NCBI GenBank assembly: GCA_021307315.1
Contig: JAJSPD010000033.1
Coordinates: 186,001-250,000 of the forward strand
Direction: 5' to 3'
Length of the DNA stretch: 64,000 bases
From: Bisporella sp. PMI_857
Taxonomy: Eukaryota; Ascomycota; Leotiomycetes; Helotiales; Helotiaceae
Each line of letters starts with the position of its first letter. Within the stretch, counting starts at the first letter, position 1. Both the position numbers and the translations under genes were made by a program. The notes beneath the pieces were generated by a model that was not told the origin of the DNA, searched no databases, and saw only the letters and a list, made by a program, of their open reading frames with translations. Below, piece by piece: positions 13,247 to 24,673 of the stretch.

Positions 13247-15487
13247 ATGACAAAACTACAGACCACACACAGATGCTGTCTCTATGCGTTGATCCTTAAG
13301 ACAATGGATGATAATGGAAGCAGTAGTATTGAGATTCCACTCGAGTACGTCAAATATCGAAGTGGCGAACTCCATTTGGACAGATATATGGTTGAAATGC
13401 GCTATGTTAGAAAATACGAACGCATATACTTTTGGGGCAACCGACAGATATTAGTACTAGCAAGCGGATTTCCTCGTTATGAGCACATTGTGAGCAGTAC
13501 TACCGACTCTTGTGACTGCTGGAATCTGGCAAAAACCTGGCTCAACAGCTGTAGATCTGCACACGGTTGCGAAGTTAAAACTCTCCGTAAAAAATTGCCG
13601 ACACGACTAATTCAAATCAGAGTCGAGCCATGGTCGGGCCTGTTGTTCTTATGCCTGGTCGACTCAATCCGCTCGCTGATACAGTCGAATATTGTACTCT
13701 AAGCCATTGCTGGGGTAATGGCAACTTTTTTCAACTGCGAAACGAGAACTATAGGGATTTATACATTTTTATTCCCTATAATTTGCTTTCGAAAACATTT
13801 CGAGATGCTATATATGCTGCTTATACTTTAGGATTTTCTTATATCTGGATTGATTCATTGTGTATTGTGCAAGGGGATAAAGAAGATTGGGCAAAAGAAG
13901 TTGGCAGTATGAGCACTGTATACGCTAACTCTAGCCTTAATTTGGCGGCAACAAGCACGAAGCGTGGCGATGGGTTTTTTACCACGCGACAGCCTTGGAA
14001 TGTTTTACCTTGCTTGACCCGACCACTCCATCATGATAAAGACTTGGCTTTATGCTATACACCACTGTGGAGCAGAAGTATAGAGTTATCAGCGCTTGCG
14101 CGGCGAGCATGGGTTACACAAGAGCTATTCCCGGCACCAAGAACGCTGTACTTTGGACAAAGTCAATTATTTTTCGAGTGTTCTGAAGGCCCATGTTGTG
14201 AAACGTTCCCGTGGGATCCTAAAACTTTTCGAGCTCCACTACTGCAAAGCATGTCGAAAAATAAGCATGCTGGTCTGTTTCAAATGTGGGATTCTGTCGT
14301 GTACTTTTATTCGCATGCTTCATTATCCTTTGATTCTGACAAGCTTGTAGCTATCTCAGGTGTAGCACGGCATCTTTCGGATAAAGCCTTTGAGGTACCA
14401 CTCCACTTGTAGCAACGCCGCGTACTTGATACGTGGTTGCTGGTAAGTAGAATGTGGTAAAAGTTCATGATTGCTACTACTGCTACAATGCGTTCTCTTA
14501 TATGCTACAGGTGGTCATGTGACTGAATCCTTTGTTCACTCCTCCATTCACCCTCCCATTCACACCCTTTTGTTCACTCCCCCATTCACTCCCCCATTGA
14601 CTCAGGACCATACCAACAGCCTTGGTAAATGCGTGGCGGGCCTCTGGAGAGATAACATGGAGTATCAACTGCTTTGGCATATTGGAATTGATGATTACGA
14701 AGCTCAATATGGTCACCAACCATCGCAGTATAGAGCGCCATCTTGGTCATGGGCAGCGCTTAAAGCTCCATATATTTACCCATTTAAACGTTTGGCAACC
14801 GCGTATTTTCAAAAATTCACTATCGAGTACTACTGCGCGATTCACATAATTGGATACAGTCTGCAACCGAAGTATCAAGGTGATATATTTAGTGAGTTGA
14901 ACGGCGCTTCGATAACAATCCAATGTTCTTCCTTGAAGAAAATGCCACGTCTAGAGTTTAATAGAAGAGGAGAAATTGAGCAGCTTTATAATGGTACCAA
15001 AACTTTCCAAGTCAGACTAGATACTGAAGAAAACGAATCGGGTCCGCGATTTCTCCTATTTGTTTTGACATTCGAGGCCCAACAAAGCTCCGATAGCACC
15101 TATCTATGGCCATATGGTATAACTGGACTTCTGCTTGAAAAGGCTGATCATCACATCGACTGTTTCAGAAGAGTTGGGATATTTTGGATAGATGGATATC
15201 CAAGCCCACGGAGTTACCGACTAGAAGAAGGGTGGGGAACATTCAGGAACTGTGACAATAATCCACCGCCATGGATGGACAATAGCGATTCACAGTCATG
15301 TTTTTCAGAGGGCGATGAATTTTCAGACGACAGTACTACTCAAGGTGATCGACAATCACGGTCGAGATTTCGTTCATCGATTTGGTCCAGGCTGGAGGAT
15401 GCAGAAATGTCCTGGGAAGCACAAGAAAGAGTTGCCTTGGATCCCACCAGCTTCTCACCCTGCTTCCTGATTTGGTGGATAGTATAG
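13247..15487 (+). pseudogene. HET-domain protein gene, frameshifted and interrupted by a solo LTR
   Basis: HET proteins trigger incompatibility-type cell death in filamentous ascomycetes. Part 1 (13247-13628) gives the pre-HET region (WLNSCRSAHGC, PTRLIQI). A frameshift near 13622-13630 is needed to join it to part 2 (frame of 13630), which carries the three HET blocks: YCTLSHCWG, SYIWIDSLCIVQ and RRAWVTQELFPAPRTLYFG. A 228-bp solo LTR (14391-14618) then interrupts the frame. Part 3 resumes as CVAGLWRDNMEYQLLWHIG and PSWSWAALKAPY, the usual HET C-terminal region, to a stop at 15487. The internal segment 14395-14605 could in principle be spliced out in phase 0. The amino terminus looks short for the family, with transposon debris immediately upstream. 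Most likely a pseudogene, unless the frameshift is a sequence error. Confidence 0.8.
14391..14618 (-). mobile_element. Solo LTR (family L2) inside the HET gene
   Basis: On the minus strand the element runs TGTTGGTATGG...GTACCTCA, matching the copy at 30163-30353. It is flanked by a 5-bp direct repeat GCCTT (14386-14390 and 14619-14623). A TATAAG motif lies inside. It contains an in-frame stop for the HET gene at 14410-14412, and also potential splice signals at GAG|GTACCA and CTCAG|GAC. Confidence 0.85.
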
Positions 15488-15645
15488 GTATTTGTATCAC
15501 TCTGAAAGTGATACTTCTTGGTTCCTGATAACTTGCAATTGCTCAAGTCGGTACCTACTAGGCAGGTAGCACCACGATCTCTGCGCAGTGCTGGTATGCT
15601 CGTTGTAGGTGGTTGACTTGTTCATGATTTGATAGTTCTAAGTCT
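15485..15645 (-). repeat. Solo LTR fragment of family L6
   Basis: The reverse complement matches the intact solo LTR at 49277-49507 over segments such as AACAAGTCAACCACCTACAA and the terminal GTGATAC. It abuts the stop codon of the HET gene and breaks off where an L7 repeat begins. Confidence 0.65.
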
Positions 15646-15654
15646 ATTGCTACG

Positions 15655-15900
15655 TATAAGTGTTCATATAGAGGAAGAAAGTCACGTGGCCTTCAGAGAG
15701 TATAGGGCAAACAAGTATCAATTGCTGAAGGTTGTAGAACCTAAACTACAGGAGATAATCCCTCTACTTATAGAGGTACGATACTCACATGTCATCACAC
15801 TGATACCTACTGTTGCCTACCGTTGCCTACCGTTGCCTACAGGTGCCTACCGGTGCTTACAATAGACTAGGTATGATCCTTAGACTTAGCCTGCTCAACA
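15655..15900 (-). repeat. LTR-like repeat, family L7, with internal 10-bp tandem units
   Basis: Ends ...CTCAACA, i.e. TGTTGAGC on the minus strand, and matches 24085-24229 and 59955-60216 (shared AGTCACGTGGCCTTCAGAGA and GGTATGATCCTTAGAC). Positions 15806-15858 carry five or so copies of a GTTGCCTACC-like decamer not present in the other copies. Confidence 0.65.
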
Positions 15901-16496
15901 ATAAGAGTATATGCCAATGTGGTCCGTGCGCCGTGGGGTGTGCTATTCACTTGTACTAATAAATAATAATAATAATAGTCAATAGTTGGTGAAGGCTTAG
16001 AAAAAGGAGGTATGTAACCCCAGGCAAAATCACCGATATAGGACTAGGCCTGTAAATATAGGGCTTTATTTATGGTGCCAGCATGATAAAGGTCATCGTA
16101 ACCCCTAAATACGGAGCCTACAGGGGCTCCCCGGCCCCCCAGCTCCGTACTCTCCATACTTTTGAGCGTGTTCTTAGTAGCTTCATAGTGTCAGACAGAC
16201 ACGGACCCTGCACTAATAATAACCAAGGTTCGGCCCGTGACGGATGACGACATAGGGCATCTTCAGTGGGCCAAGCCACAAACATGTCGCCATACACATG
16301 TTGCTCACAAACGTGTTAGTACTAAAATCATACCATTCTATAAATTCCGTCCAAGAACAAATGTTTGGTATATTTCGCAACCGGCTTGTCTGACCTAAGA
16401 AATCATATTTATAAAATGCATATTAAACCCAATTTAAATTGATACTCCCGGCATTGTGGAAACTTCGGTGCTGCCATTGGACTATATAAGGTGAAC
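15901..16496. other. Intergenic stretch downstream of the NLR-like gene
   Basis: AT-rich, with a short ATAATAATAA tract near 15961. No gene, and no clear polyadenylation signal for the minus-strand NLR-like gene. Confidence 0.4.
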
Positions 16497-19400
16497 CTAT
16501 ACAAGCCTGCCTTCGCATTCTCCTGCTTCCTGTTTCGGTTCACTATCGGAGTATTCCTTGAAAGACTGTAGGATTTTGACTATACGACTGAGTCCTTTCG
16601 ATTGCGCTATCGTCAACAGTGTTCGGCCATTGTTGTCTTGAATATCTGGATTGGCACCAGCATTCAAGAGCAGCTCAACGACTTTCTGGTGACCAGAATC
16701 TGCAGCGGCCATTATTGCTGTAAATCCTGAAATGTTGCTCCGTGAGTCCAGTTCAATCCCAGTCCTTTGAAGTAGGAGGCAGACAACAGGAACATAACTA
16801 AGCGAAGAACTATACCATAGCGGTGATTTACCAAAGATATCTTGGTGATTCGGATCAAGCCCAAGTGCTAGGAGTTCAGAAACAGATTCTTTATCACCAG
16901 CCCTTACCGATCGAAAAAGTCGACAGATTGAGGTAAGATTTGAGGATCGAATATCGACGCCACATTTCTGCTCTATCAAAAGAAGCGTCTCTTCGTTGCC
17001 ACTAGTGGCGGCTGCATACAGAACCCTTTCTGTAATGCTGATTCCTATTTGTTGTTGAATCAAGAGAGCCATTGCTTTCTGCGTAATGTGACGGTTTCCA
17101 GCTGCTGACACAAGAACTCCTTCTGTGATCAGAAGCTCCACACCTGGCCTGTTAACCAAGACCTCTATTATATCCTTTGCAAGGCGAACATTCCGTGCCG
17201 CTTCCTTTAGCACCTCTTCCGTAATAAAGGCAGCAACTCTTGGTTGCTCAAGCAACAGCATTATCACCTCTTTCCCATGTATAGAGTTCCCCGCCGCTGC
17301 CTTCACCACCTCTTCCGTAATCTTGACATCATCGCCTCTTCGATCGAGAAGCAGTTTCATCACTTTCTCACCACCACTTGTATTCCCTGCTGCTGCCTTC
17401 ACCACCTTGTCCGTGATCTTGACCTCGTCGCCTTTTCGATCGAGAAGCAGTCCCATTACCTCCTCGTCAAATGATCGTGCGATGATTTGAACCATTCCTT
17501 CTGTGATCTTGACTTTGTCGCTTTTTCGATCGAAAAGCAGTTTCATCACTTTATCACCACTACTTGCATTCCCCGCCGCTGCCTTCACCACCTCTTCCGT
17601 AATCTTGACATTATCGCCTCTTTGATCGAGAAGCAGTTTCATCACTTTCTCACCACCACTTGTATTCCCTGCTGCTGCCTTCACCACCCCGTCCGTGATT
17701 TTGACCTCGTCGCCTTTTCGATTGAGAAGCAGTCTCATCACTTTCTCACCACTTGTATTCCCTGCTGCTGCTTTCACTACTTCGTCCGTGATCTTGACCT
17801 TGTCGCCTTTTCGATCGAAAAGCAGTCTCATCACGTTCTTACCATCTTTATTCCCTGCCACTGCTTTCACCACTTCTTCTGTAATCTTGACATTATCGCC
17901 TTTTCGATCGAGAAGCAGTCCCATTACCTCCCTGTCAAATGATCGTGCGATAATTTGAACTATTTTTTCTGTGATCTTGAAATTGTTGCTTTTTCGATCG
18001 AGAAGTAGTTTTATTACTTCTTCACCACTTCTCGTATTCCCTACTACTGTTTTCACCACTTCTTCTGTAATCTTGACATTATCGCCTTTTCGATCGAGAA
18101 GCAGTCCCATTACCTCCTCGTCAAATGATCGTGCGATGATTTGGACCATTCTTTCTGTGATTTTGAAATTTTCGCCTTTTCGATCGAGAAGAAGTTTCAT
18201 TACTTCCTCACCACCACTCGTATTCCCTGCTGCTGCTTTCACCACTTCTTCTGTAATCTTGACATTATCGCCTTTCCGATCGAGAAGCAGTCCCATTACC
18301 TCCTTGTCAAATGATTGTGCGATGATTTGAACCATTCTTTCTGTGATTTTGAAATTTTCGCCTTTTCGATCGAGAAGAAGTTTCATTACTTCCTCACCAC
18401 CATTTGTATTCCCTGCTGCTGCTTTCACCACCTCGTCTGTGATCTTGACCTCGTCGCCTTTTCGATCGAGAAGCAGTCTTATTACTTTTTCACCATTTCT
18501 CCAATTCCCTGCTGCTGTTTTCACCACTTCGTCCGTGATCTTAACCTTGTCGCCTTTTCGATCGAGAAGCAGTCTCATCATTTTCTTACCATCTTTATTC
18601 CCTGCCGCTGCTTTCACCACTTCTTCTGTAATCTTGATATTATCGCCTTTTCGATCGAGAAGCAGTCCCATTACTTCCTTGTCAAATGATCGTGCGATGA
18701 TTTGAACCATTCCTTCTGTGATCTTGAAATTGTCAGATCTTTTATCGAGAAGCGCTACTATCATCTCCTTGCCACCCCTGAATACCCTTGTTGCCTCCTT
18801 CACCATTTTCTCCGTGATCTTAATGTCTCCACGTACGTCCGCAAGTAGCCTTATCACTTTATGATCGAACTGTTCTGCTATTGCTGCTACTGCGCCATCT
18901 GCGATCTGGATAGTCTCTTTGCGTAGCAGCAGCTCTATAATATCTTTGCCGCTCTCTTTGTTCCTTGCCGCCACTTCTACTAAATCATCCGTAAGTGCGA
19001 TATCATCTGATAATTCTAGTAGCAATGCCATCACGTAAATACCGCTCTTCTGGTTAACTGCTGCTGCTTTTATCAGTTCGTGTGACACCTTGATGTCACC
19101 GTTCCTGTCCAAAAGGAGTTGCATTATCCCTTGGTCGAAGTTCCTGGCAAGCGCGTGGACGGCCCTTCCAGTAAATCGGACATTACCTCTCTTTACAAGC
19201 CTTCTCATCCTATTATACCCTTTCACGCCGTCCTTTGCTGCCTCCTCCACCTTTTCTTCGCCGATCTCCCTGTCACTTGAGTGGAATTCGGCCAACCATA
19301 GAATATCAGCTTTTGTGGCGATTCCCCACATGTCAGTTGCTTCATATAGATCCAGGATTTCTGCTGCTTCGCCCCAAGCGAGCAGTATTGGAGAACCCGG

Positions 19401-22400
19401 TTTGGTGAGTCGACAAACAATGCTGGAGATGTCGCCAATATCGTCTTGACCTTGGATGTGGGCGTGCCAGTTACGAGAGGCGTAGTGGTACAAAGGGTAT
19501 TGGCATTTTCTTGCCGCGAGTTTGTCCCGGTCACCGCAAGGCCCAGCTTCAAAATCTTTAAAACTTAGATATACCATACATACCTTGGCCAAGTAGATAT
19601 TTGGATCTAGCTCGTTGCAAAATTTGGCGCAGCTCAATTGCCCATTTTTGAGGAGGAAATCCTTCGCCGATTGGTGGATCAAATGGACTTTGTCGTCGGT
19701 GATTTCCAGGATAACACTCATACCGCTAGCCAAGATAAGTAGTGTAGGATCGACTCTATGATCGTCGGTGGACTTCCAGCTCTTGGAGTCCATTTGCGTT
19801 GCCAGAGCTGCCTCTAGCTCCTTTAGTGTCAAAGGCCGTCGGCCATAAACGACCCATGCCAGAAGTTTCTGCTCGTTCTCCTTGCCTTCCATAATCTGGT
19901 TAACAATACGAAGATATAATTCGTCCAGATCTGTTGGGATCTGGGCGATGACGGTTCTGAGCTCAGCACGCGATATTGCGCTCATTTTCTTCAAATTCTT
20001 GAGAACAATGGCTACCCACAAGAATGTCCCCCCTGCCCTGTTTAACAACAGTTCTGCCGCACTTTCCTGCAGATCTGCAGGGAAACGGTTGAGGTCCGCG
20101 ACTTTGCTCTTGATGAAAATTTTGATGTCATCAGGATTGGCTTTTAGATCTATGCATGGAAGCCGGTCCAGTTCTCTGCTGATGTCCACGATGGGCCGAC
20201 TTGTGACGAGCAGCTTCATGACTGGGAGGCTCCTTGCTTTTTGAGATGGGTTTTCTAGGAGCCTTGTAAACCGCCATAGCAACCTCTTCCTTGATTCCTC
20301 ACCTTTGCACTCGTCTAAAGCATCAAGAACGCAGTAGATTGTGCCGAGAACAGGAACACGGATGATCTCTTCTAAGGTTTCCCACAGACTGTCTTCCGAT
20401 TCTTTAGAAGGATCGACTTCAAGTATGTTGGCAACGTGTCGAGAGAGATCGATCATTTTGAGTAGTTGTTTTATGAGGGACCGCAAGAGCGAGTCAACAG
20501 TCTGAAAGCGTTCGTCCTGGTCGTAGAAGAAAAAGTAGATGACCCTGGCAGGTTTTTGGGAATTTGTTGGTTGGTCATCCAAATGGTTAAGGAGAAACTT
20601 GGAGAGGACGGTTTTGCCTTGACCAGGTGAACCTCTAATCCAGAGGAAGGAGGACTCGTCTTTTGAGAGCCAAGAATCGACCAGATTATCACGCAAAACC
20701 CACTGAAAAGTTCCTTCTGCTGGCTTTTCAACTTGGAAGTCTCTGAAAAAGACATAATCTGGAGCGTTTAGAGATTTCACGTATTTGGTCTTGGTGTTTG
20801 ACAGCTCTGATTGCACGTCCTTTAGTGGATGTACTAGTGTTTTCATCTATTATGGACGCTCACTTCTCCTATGATCCGCAATGCGCTCTCCAATGACTAT
20901 TGGCGCATCATCGACCAACTGCTTTATCCTCGATTTCACAATGACATAGTCTGAATTGGAAGGATCGCTGAATTTGACGATATCAGAATGATCTGCGTCA
21001 ATAGAAAGCTGATCATGGGACTTTTCATTTTTTCCGGCATGAATAGCGGACGTTTGAGGCACCATCATGGCTTTCCGTCCAATCCTTTCCCAAGTGCGGG
21101 TTTTAGGAGACCACTGCAGATAGAGTCTAAGCGACTTTCCGGCTTAAAGCAGAGCAAAATTTAAGAACAGGAGCTTACTTCGACTGTGACCGTCTCTTTG
21201 GTCTCAAAAATACAGATGATTTGCGAATCCTCAAATGTGAATGTGTCATAGAACTGTTGGTGAAGGTGTCTTAGGAACGGGGACGACGGTTTAAGATTCT
21301 GCACTAAATACTCGTTTGGTTGCCCCTTGACCATGGAAGTCAAGCTTGAAGTGTCGAGGCCTCTGTTCGGAACGCCGAAGAATATAAGCGCATAGCAAGC
21401 CCTGAAAGTATCCTTGTCGTTCGGGCTCCCTCTGGCTGCTTGGACTAAAGCCTGATTTCACATGTTAGAAGCAAGTCATATTTTAAGTAGTGATTCCCGA
21501 GAGGCCGGGACCGTCGTCCATCCACATTATGGGTATTAGCTATCAAGGAAACCATACATTCTGGGAAAAGCGGAACACATACTTGCTTTACCACCAGTCC
21601 GCCAAGGCTATGTCCGATAAAGATGAGTGGGCGATCCTTCTTTGACAGGTGAGCGTTTTGATCCTAAGGAAAGCTCTCGTTGCAAACACTTACTTCCTGT
21701 TGACTTCGGATAGCCTTCACAGACTCGAGAAGCTTCTTCGACAAATCTAGAATAGACGCAGTAGATTGGCTTCCGGGTAGTCTAGTATCATAACCATATG
21801 TCAGGATGCGTGCATTTGGTATTGATTCTGGAAGGAAATCACGTAGCCACATATATGGCTTGCCTCGTGACTTCCACGACCCGAATGCATGGCCAGCAAG
21901 CCCGGTCACAGCAATGATGCTGTAAAGCAGTTAGCCCCCTGCATGGTCGATGATCTCACTTGATTGAATGGCTTGAATACATCCAACCTTGATAGTCACA
22001 TGACTTACTCAACCGCCGGGTTCTCGGGATCCGCTAAGGGCGTCAGACCGAAAAAGTTCAAGTCGACCCGTAATTGAGGCGAGCCTACTTTGCGCTTGAT
22101 GGCCGATTCAAGTTCACTTGGTGCTAGTTGTTCCCCGAACGTGGCAGTCGCAACGGAAGACTGCTCAGAATGTCCCGATCGTGCAAATGACCACGCAAGC
22201 AATTCAGGTCGATTAGCGCCAAGTGAAGTGCTCATTTTGGTAGGCAAGTCCTTCAAAATATTTTCAAACACTCCCTTGGAAATGTCTCCAGGTATGTTAG
22301 AAATCCTCCATGTAAGAGGACTCGTAGGTGTCCTAGGCTGGCGGGCATTTCTCAGCATCCTAACCAAAGTGACGACGACCAATACCAATCCAATCAATAA

Positions 22401-22451
22401 GCTCGCAGTCATCACTGTTACTACGGCGGTATTCCTAAATTTTTCCAGCAT
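16497..22451 (-). CDS. NLR-like STAND protein: TM, SesB-type esterase, NACHT, winged helix, tandem repeats, ankyrins
   Basis: Predicted exons on the minus strand: 22451-22009, 21919-21694, 21639-21583, 21451-21179, 21113-20864 and 20806-16497, all in frame, 1852 residues. A membrane segment lies at about 8-30. The SesB-like alpha/beta hydrolase spans about 148-340 with FIGHSLGG (nucleophile Ser about 234) and IFFGVPNRGL. The NACHT has Walker A GSPGQGKT (about 475-482) and Walker B YCVLDALDEC (about 576-583). A winged-helix segment (VYGRRPLTLKELEAAL) follows. Seventeen KIT[ED]-starting repeats of 30-32 residues occupy about 1075-1613, then diverged repeats and two or three ankyrins (about 1728-1832). 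Fungal proteins of this build are viewed as intracellular immune or allorecognition receptors: repeats sense, NACHT oligomerises, esterase is effector. The exon 5-6 boundary rests on a 57-nt intron that removes TAATAG before the ATG at 20846; the exon 2-3 acceptor at 21640 is also a choice. No lesions otherwise. Confidence 0.85.
17215..18830 (-). repeat. Coding tandem repeat block of the NLR-like gene (17 units, 90-96 bp)
   Basis: On the minus strand 17 consecutive units begin KITE or KITD. Two types mix: a longer type with EVVKAAAGN (about 32 residues) and a shorter type with MVQIIARSF (30 residues), each ending VM[KG]LLLDRKGD. The DNA units are nearly identical over long runs (for example CGCCTTTTCGATCGAGAAG recurs on the plus strand), so they seem to be kept similar by recombination or recent duplication. 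Confidence 0.9.
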
Positions 22452-23212
22452 GCTTCGAAGCCTGAACGCTAAACCAGGGAATTAATTGTTTTATGCCAAT
22501 CACTGGCAAAATGATGCAGTGGTACTCGTCGAGAGTGTAGGGGAACATTTAAGCCGGCGCTCTCGCTTAACCGCCGATGTTTCGGGCTGACGTGTTACCT
22601 GACCGTCCTCTTCCCCTTCCCCTCTTCCTTCAAGAGACGCCCGAAATATACCATTGGTATCTGGGTGGTAGGCCTGGGTTTGCTTAATAATAGTCCGTGC
22701 ACAAGCTTCCCCTGTCCTCGAGTTTCTCTTCTACTCTATTCGCATAACTCAATTCCAATCCCTCCTAATTAATCGCCCCCTTGGCTGAGAGGCTTGCATT
22801 TATTTCTTGTATCAGCCCAAAGACGCTGCTACCACTGTCGCGATCATCGATTCCCACAGAGTAAGCCGTTCCCGATCGTCCTAATCCGCCCAAATCTCAA
22901 CGATTCGAGAGACGAAGCGTTCAGCCTCATGTTCGTGAACTTTTAATCTTGCTGCAATACCTCCGTATTTCAATCCTCATCATGCGATCAAATCTGCAAG
23001 AAACATTAGGTAGAGAGGACAGCAATACGCTCTGTCAATATCACTATCATCAGTGAGCATGACTGTAAAGCCTTTGATCCTTTTGCAATACGATTGTTGT
23101 GACACTAACGAAATGCAATCCAGGCTCTCGCAGTTCCAAAAAGGTAATCCTACTATTAAACATCGCATCGAACCATAACAACACTCCAACCCCCATTATG
23201 CTGTAATTCGAG
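22452..23212. other. Upstream region of the NLR-like gene
   Basis: Presumed promoter side of the minus-strand NLR-like gene. C/T-rich stretches (about 22608-22635 and 22705-22775) occur, but no clear TATA box and no supported gene. Confidence 0.4.
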
Positions 23213-24032
23213 ATGGCGACTCCATATTACTACCGAAGTACGACCTCAAGCGATTTCTCGATCTTGAGCTCAAGACTCCCCAGGTTGACAATATTCTCGA
23301 ACATCTTTAGCTTGCTGGTCTTCCGCGATCTGCGCGACCATTACACCGACCGAAGCTCATAGATCGTACTATACTTATTACCGAAGACCCGAACGAGCAT
23401 CTCGTATGGCTAGAGTCACGAAATTTCATCAAGCCGCTTCCTGAATACCTCCTCGACTTTGACTTTTGGGTGGAGAACATATGCTCAGAGAAATAATTAT
23501 ACAAGTCCGCTTGTGGCCCTCACCTATCATACGCTAGCTGGTCTGCTATCTGAGCGATCTTCACATCGCTAAGGAGGTGGGACTTCTACCTCCAGCAGTC
23601 GAATAGTAGCACTGGACCAGGTTCATCCAAGATTTCCTCACACGAGTCAACCCAGAGACCCTCGAACTCGTTCATGATAGGTATAAATTTGTCAAGCTAC
23701 GTCTTCGTCGTCTAAATACTCTCTATAGGGTCACTAATCTGTCCCTTGATAATTTCGTCCGCGGTTACATGCCTTCATCTACATGGTACAAAGCCTTCTT
23801 CTCGCGCAACTTCGTATGGCTACTAGCCGCCTTCGTCTATGTTACAGTCATTATCTCGGCCCTACAAGTCGGCCTGGCTACGGAAAGGCTACAAGAAAGT
23901 AGGGAATTCCAGGAAGCATCGTATGGGTTTACTATAGCGCCAATCATTGCAGTTATGGGGACTGCAGCGGTAATACTCTCTGTTTGGTTGGTGCTATTTG
24001 GTTATCACTCGCTGTCGACTTGGAAGTATTAA
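23213..24032 (+). pseudogene. DUF6601-type fungal protein, decayed
   Basis: The translation reads LKRFLDLELKTPQVDNILEHL, then TAG at 23308-23310, then RTILITEDPNEHLVWLESRNF and PEYLLDFDFWVENICSEK, then TAA at 23494-23496, then frame changes through the middle. The C-terminus is open: STWYKAFFSRNFVWLLAAFVYVTVIISALQVGLA, a hydrophobic hairpin with a second membrane segment and the ending SLSTWKY. The order matches the fungal DUF6601 family, whose function is not known; it carries two C-terminal membrane helices. A frameshift also separates the ATG from the conserved start. Clearly dead, with at least two stops and two frameshifts. Confidence 0.7.
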
Positions 24033-24084
24033 AATCAGGTGTCACAGACAAGGTTGAAGTTGCTCAAGACTTCATCAAAGTATT

Positions 24085-24229
24085 GAGAACATGATAGTAT
24101 CACGTACGACGTAACGCACACGTCAGTAGATTCATCGTCGAAGGCAAAAGTACGTATGCATCTTGCGCAAGCATACTTACAACATCCCCAATAGGCTAGG
24201 TATGATCCTTAGACCTAGCCTGTTCAACA
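24085..24229 (-). repeat. LTR-like repeat fragment, family L7
   Basis: Shares long identity with 60080-60216 (ACGTCAGTAGATTCATCGTC, GGTATGATCCTTAGACCTAG) and ends GTTCAACA. Only the terminal ~145 bp is present. Confidence 0.65.
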
Positions 24230-24673
24230 AGGTCACTCAAACAGAGAACTTGGAGCTCCCGTTTTGTTTGGCGGCAGCGTCACAATTTCGCGAGGATAGT
24301 CGAGTTAGAAGTCCAGTGGGGACTGAATGCGAAAGTAACTAAACTCACCAGCCGTCAACGGTAATCTAATGGCGGCTTTTGGTAAAAAAGGAAAGCTATA
24401 ACCGTTGTGCAGCCCTGCCCTTCTCCTTGACCTCTTCATGGCCCATGCGCTCCTCTTTGACCGAAAAAGCATAGGGTTGAGCATCTTTCAGGCCAAAGTG
24501 ACGCTGTTCCCAGCCCTCTCCTTTCTCCCCTGATCTTTTCATTTCGCTTGTCTTGAAATGTCCCTGATCTACATAACGCGAGCGCGACGCGAGCGTGTGA
24601 GTATTCTTAAGATGCTTGAATTTATATGCTCTTTAGTAATATTGATTATATATAACTCAAGCTCTTGTTCAAA
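24230..24673. other. Intergenic stretch
   Basis: Spans from the L7 fragment to the start of the OrsD-like open frame. No gene or repeat recognised. Confidence 0.35.

Noticed and set aside
14391..14618. Interpretation of the insertion as a DNA-transposon MITE or introner
   Set aside because: TG...CA ends, a 5-bp duplication and an internal TATA-like motif fit a solo LTR better. Splicing remains only a possibility.
17125..18705. Several plus-strand open frames over the NLR-like gene, rich in Ser, Phe and Arg
   Set aside because: They are antisense reflections of the nearly identical minus-strand repeats; they share the repeat period and have no domain of their own.
20846..20852. Two separate genes, esterase and NACHT protein, divided by TAATAG
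   Set aside because: A well-formed 57-nt intron removes the stops in frame and yields a known fused architecture. Kept as a testable alternative.
21664..21693. 30-nt intron between esterase exons 2 and 3
   Set aside because: Shorter than plausible for this genome. A 54-nt intron ending at 21640 keeps frame and gives KDRPLIFIGHSLGG.
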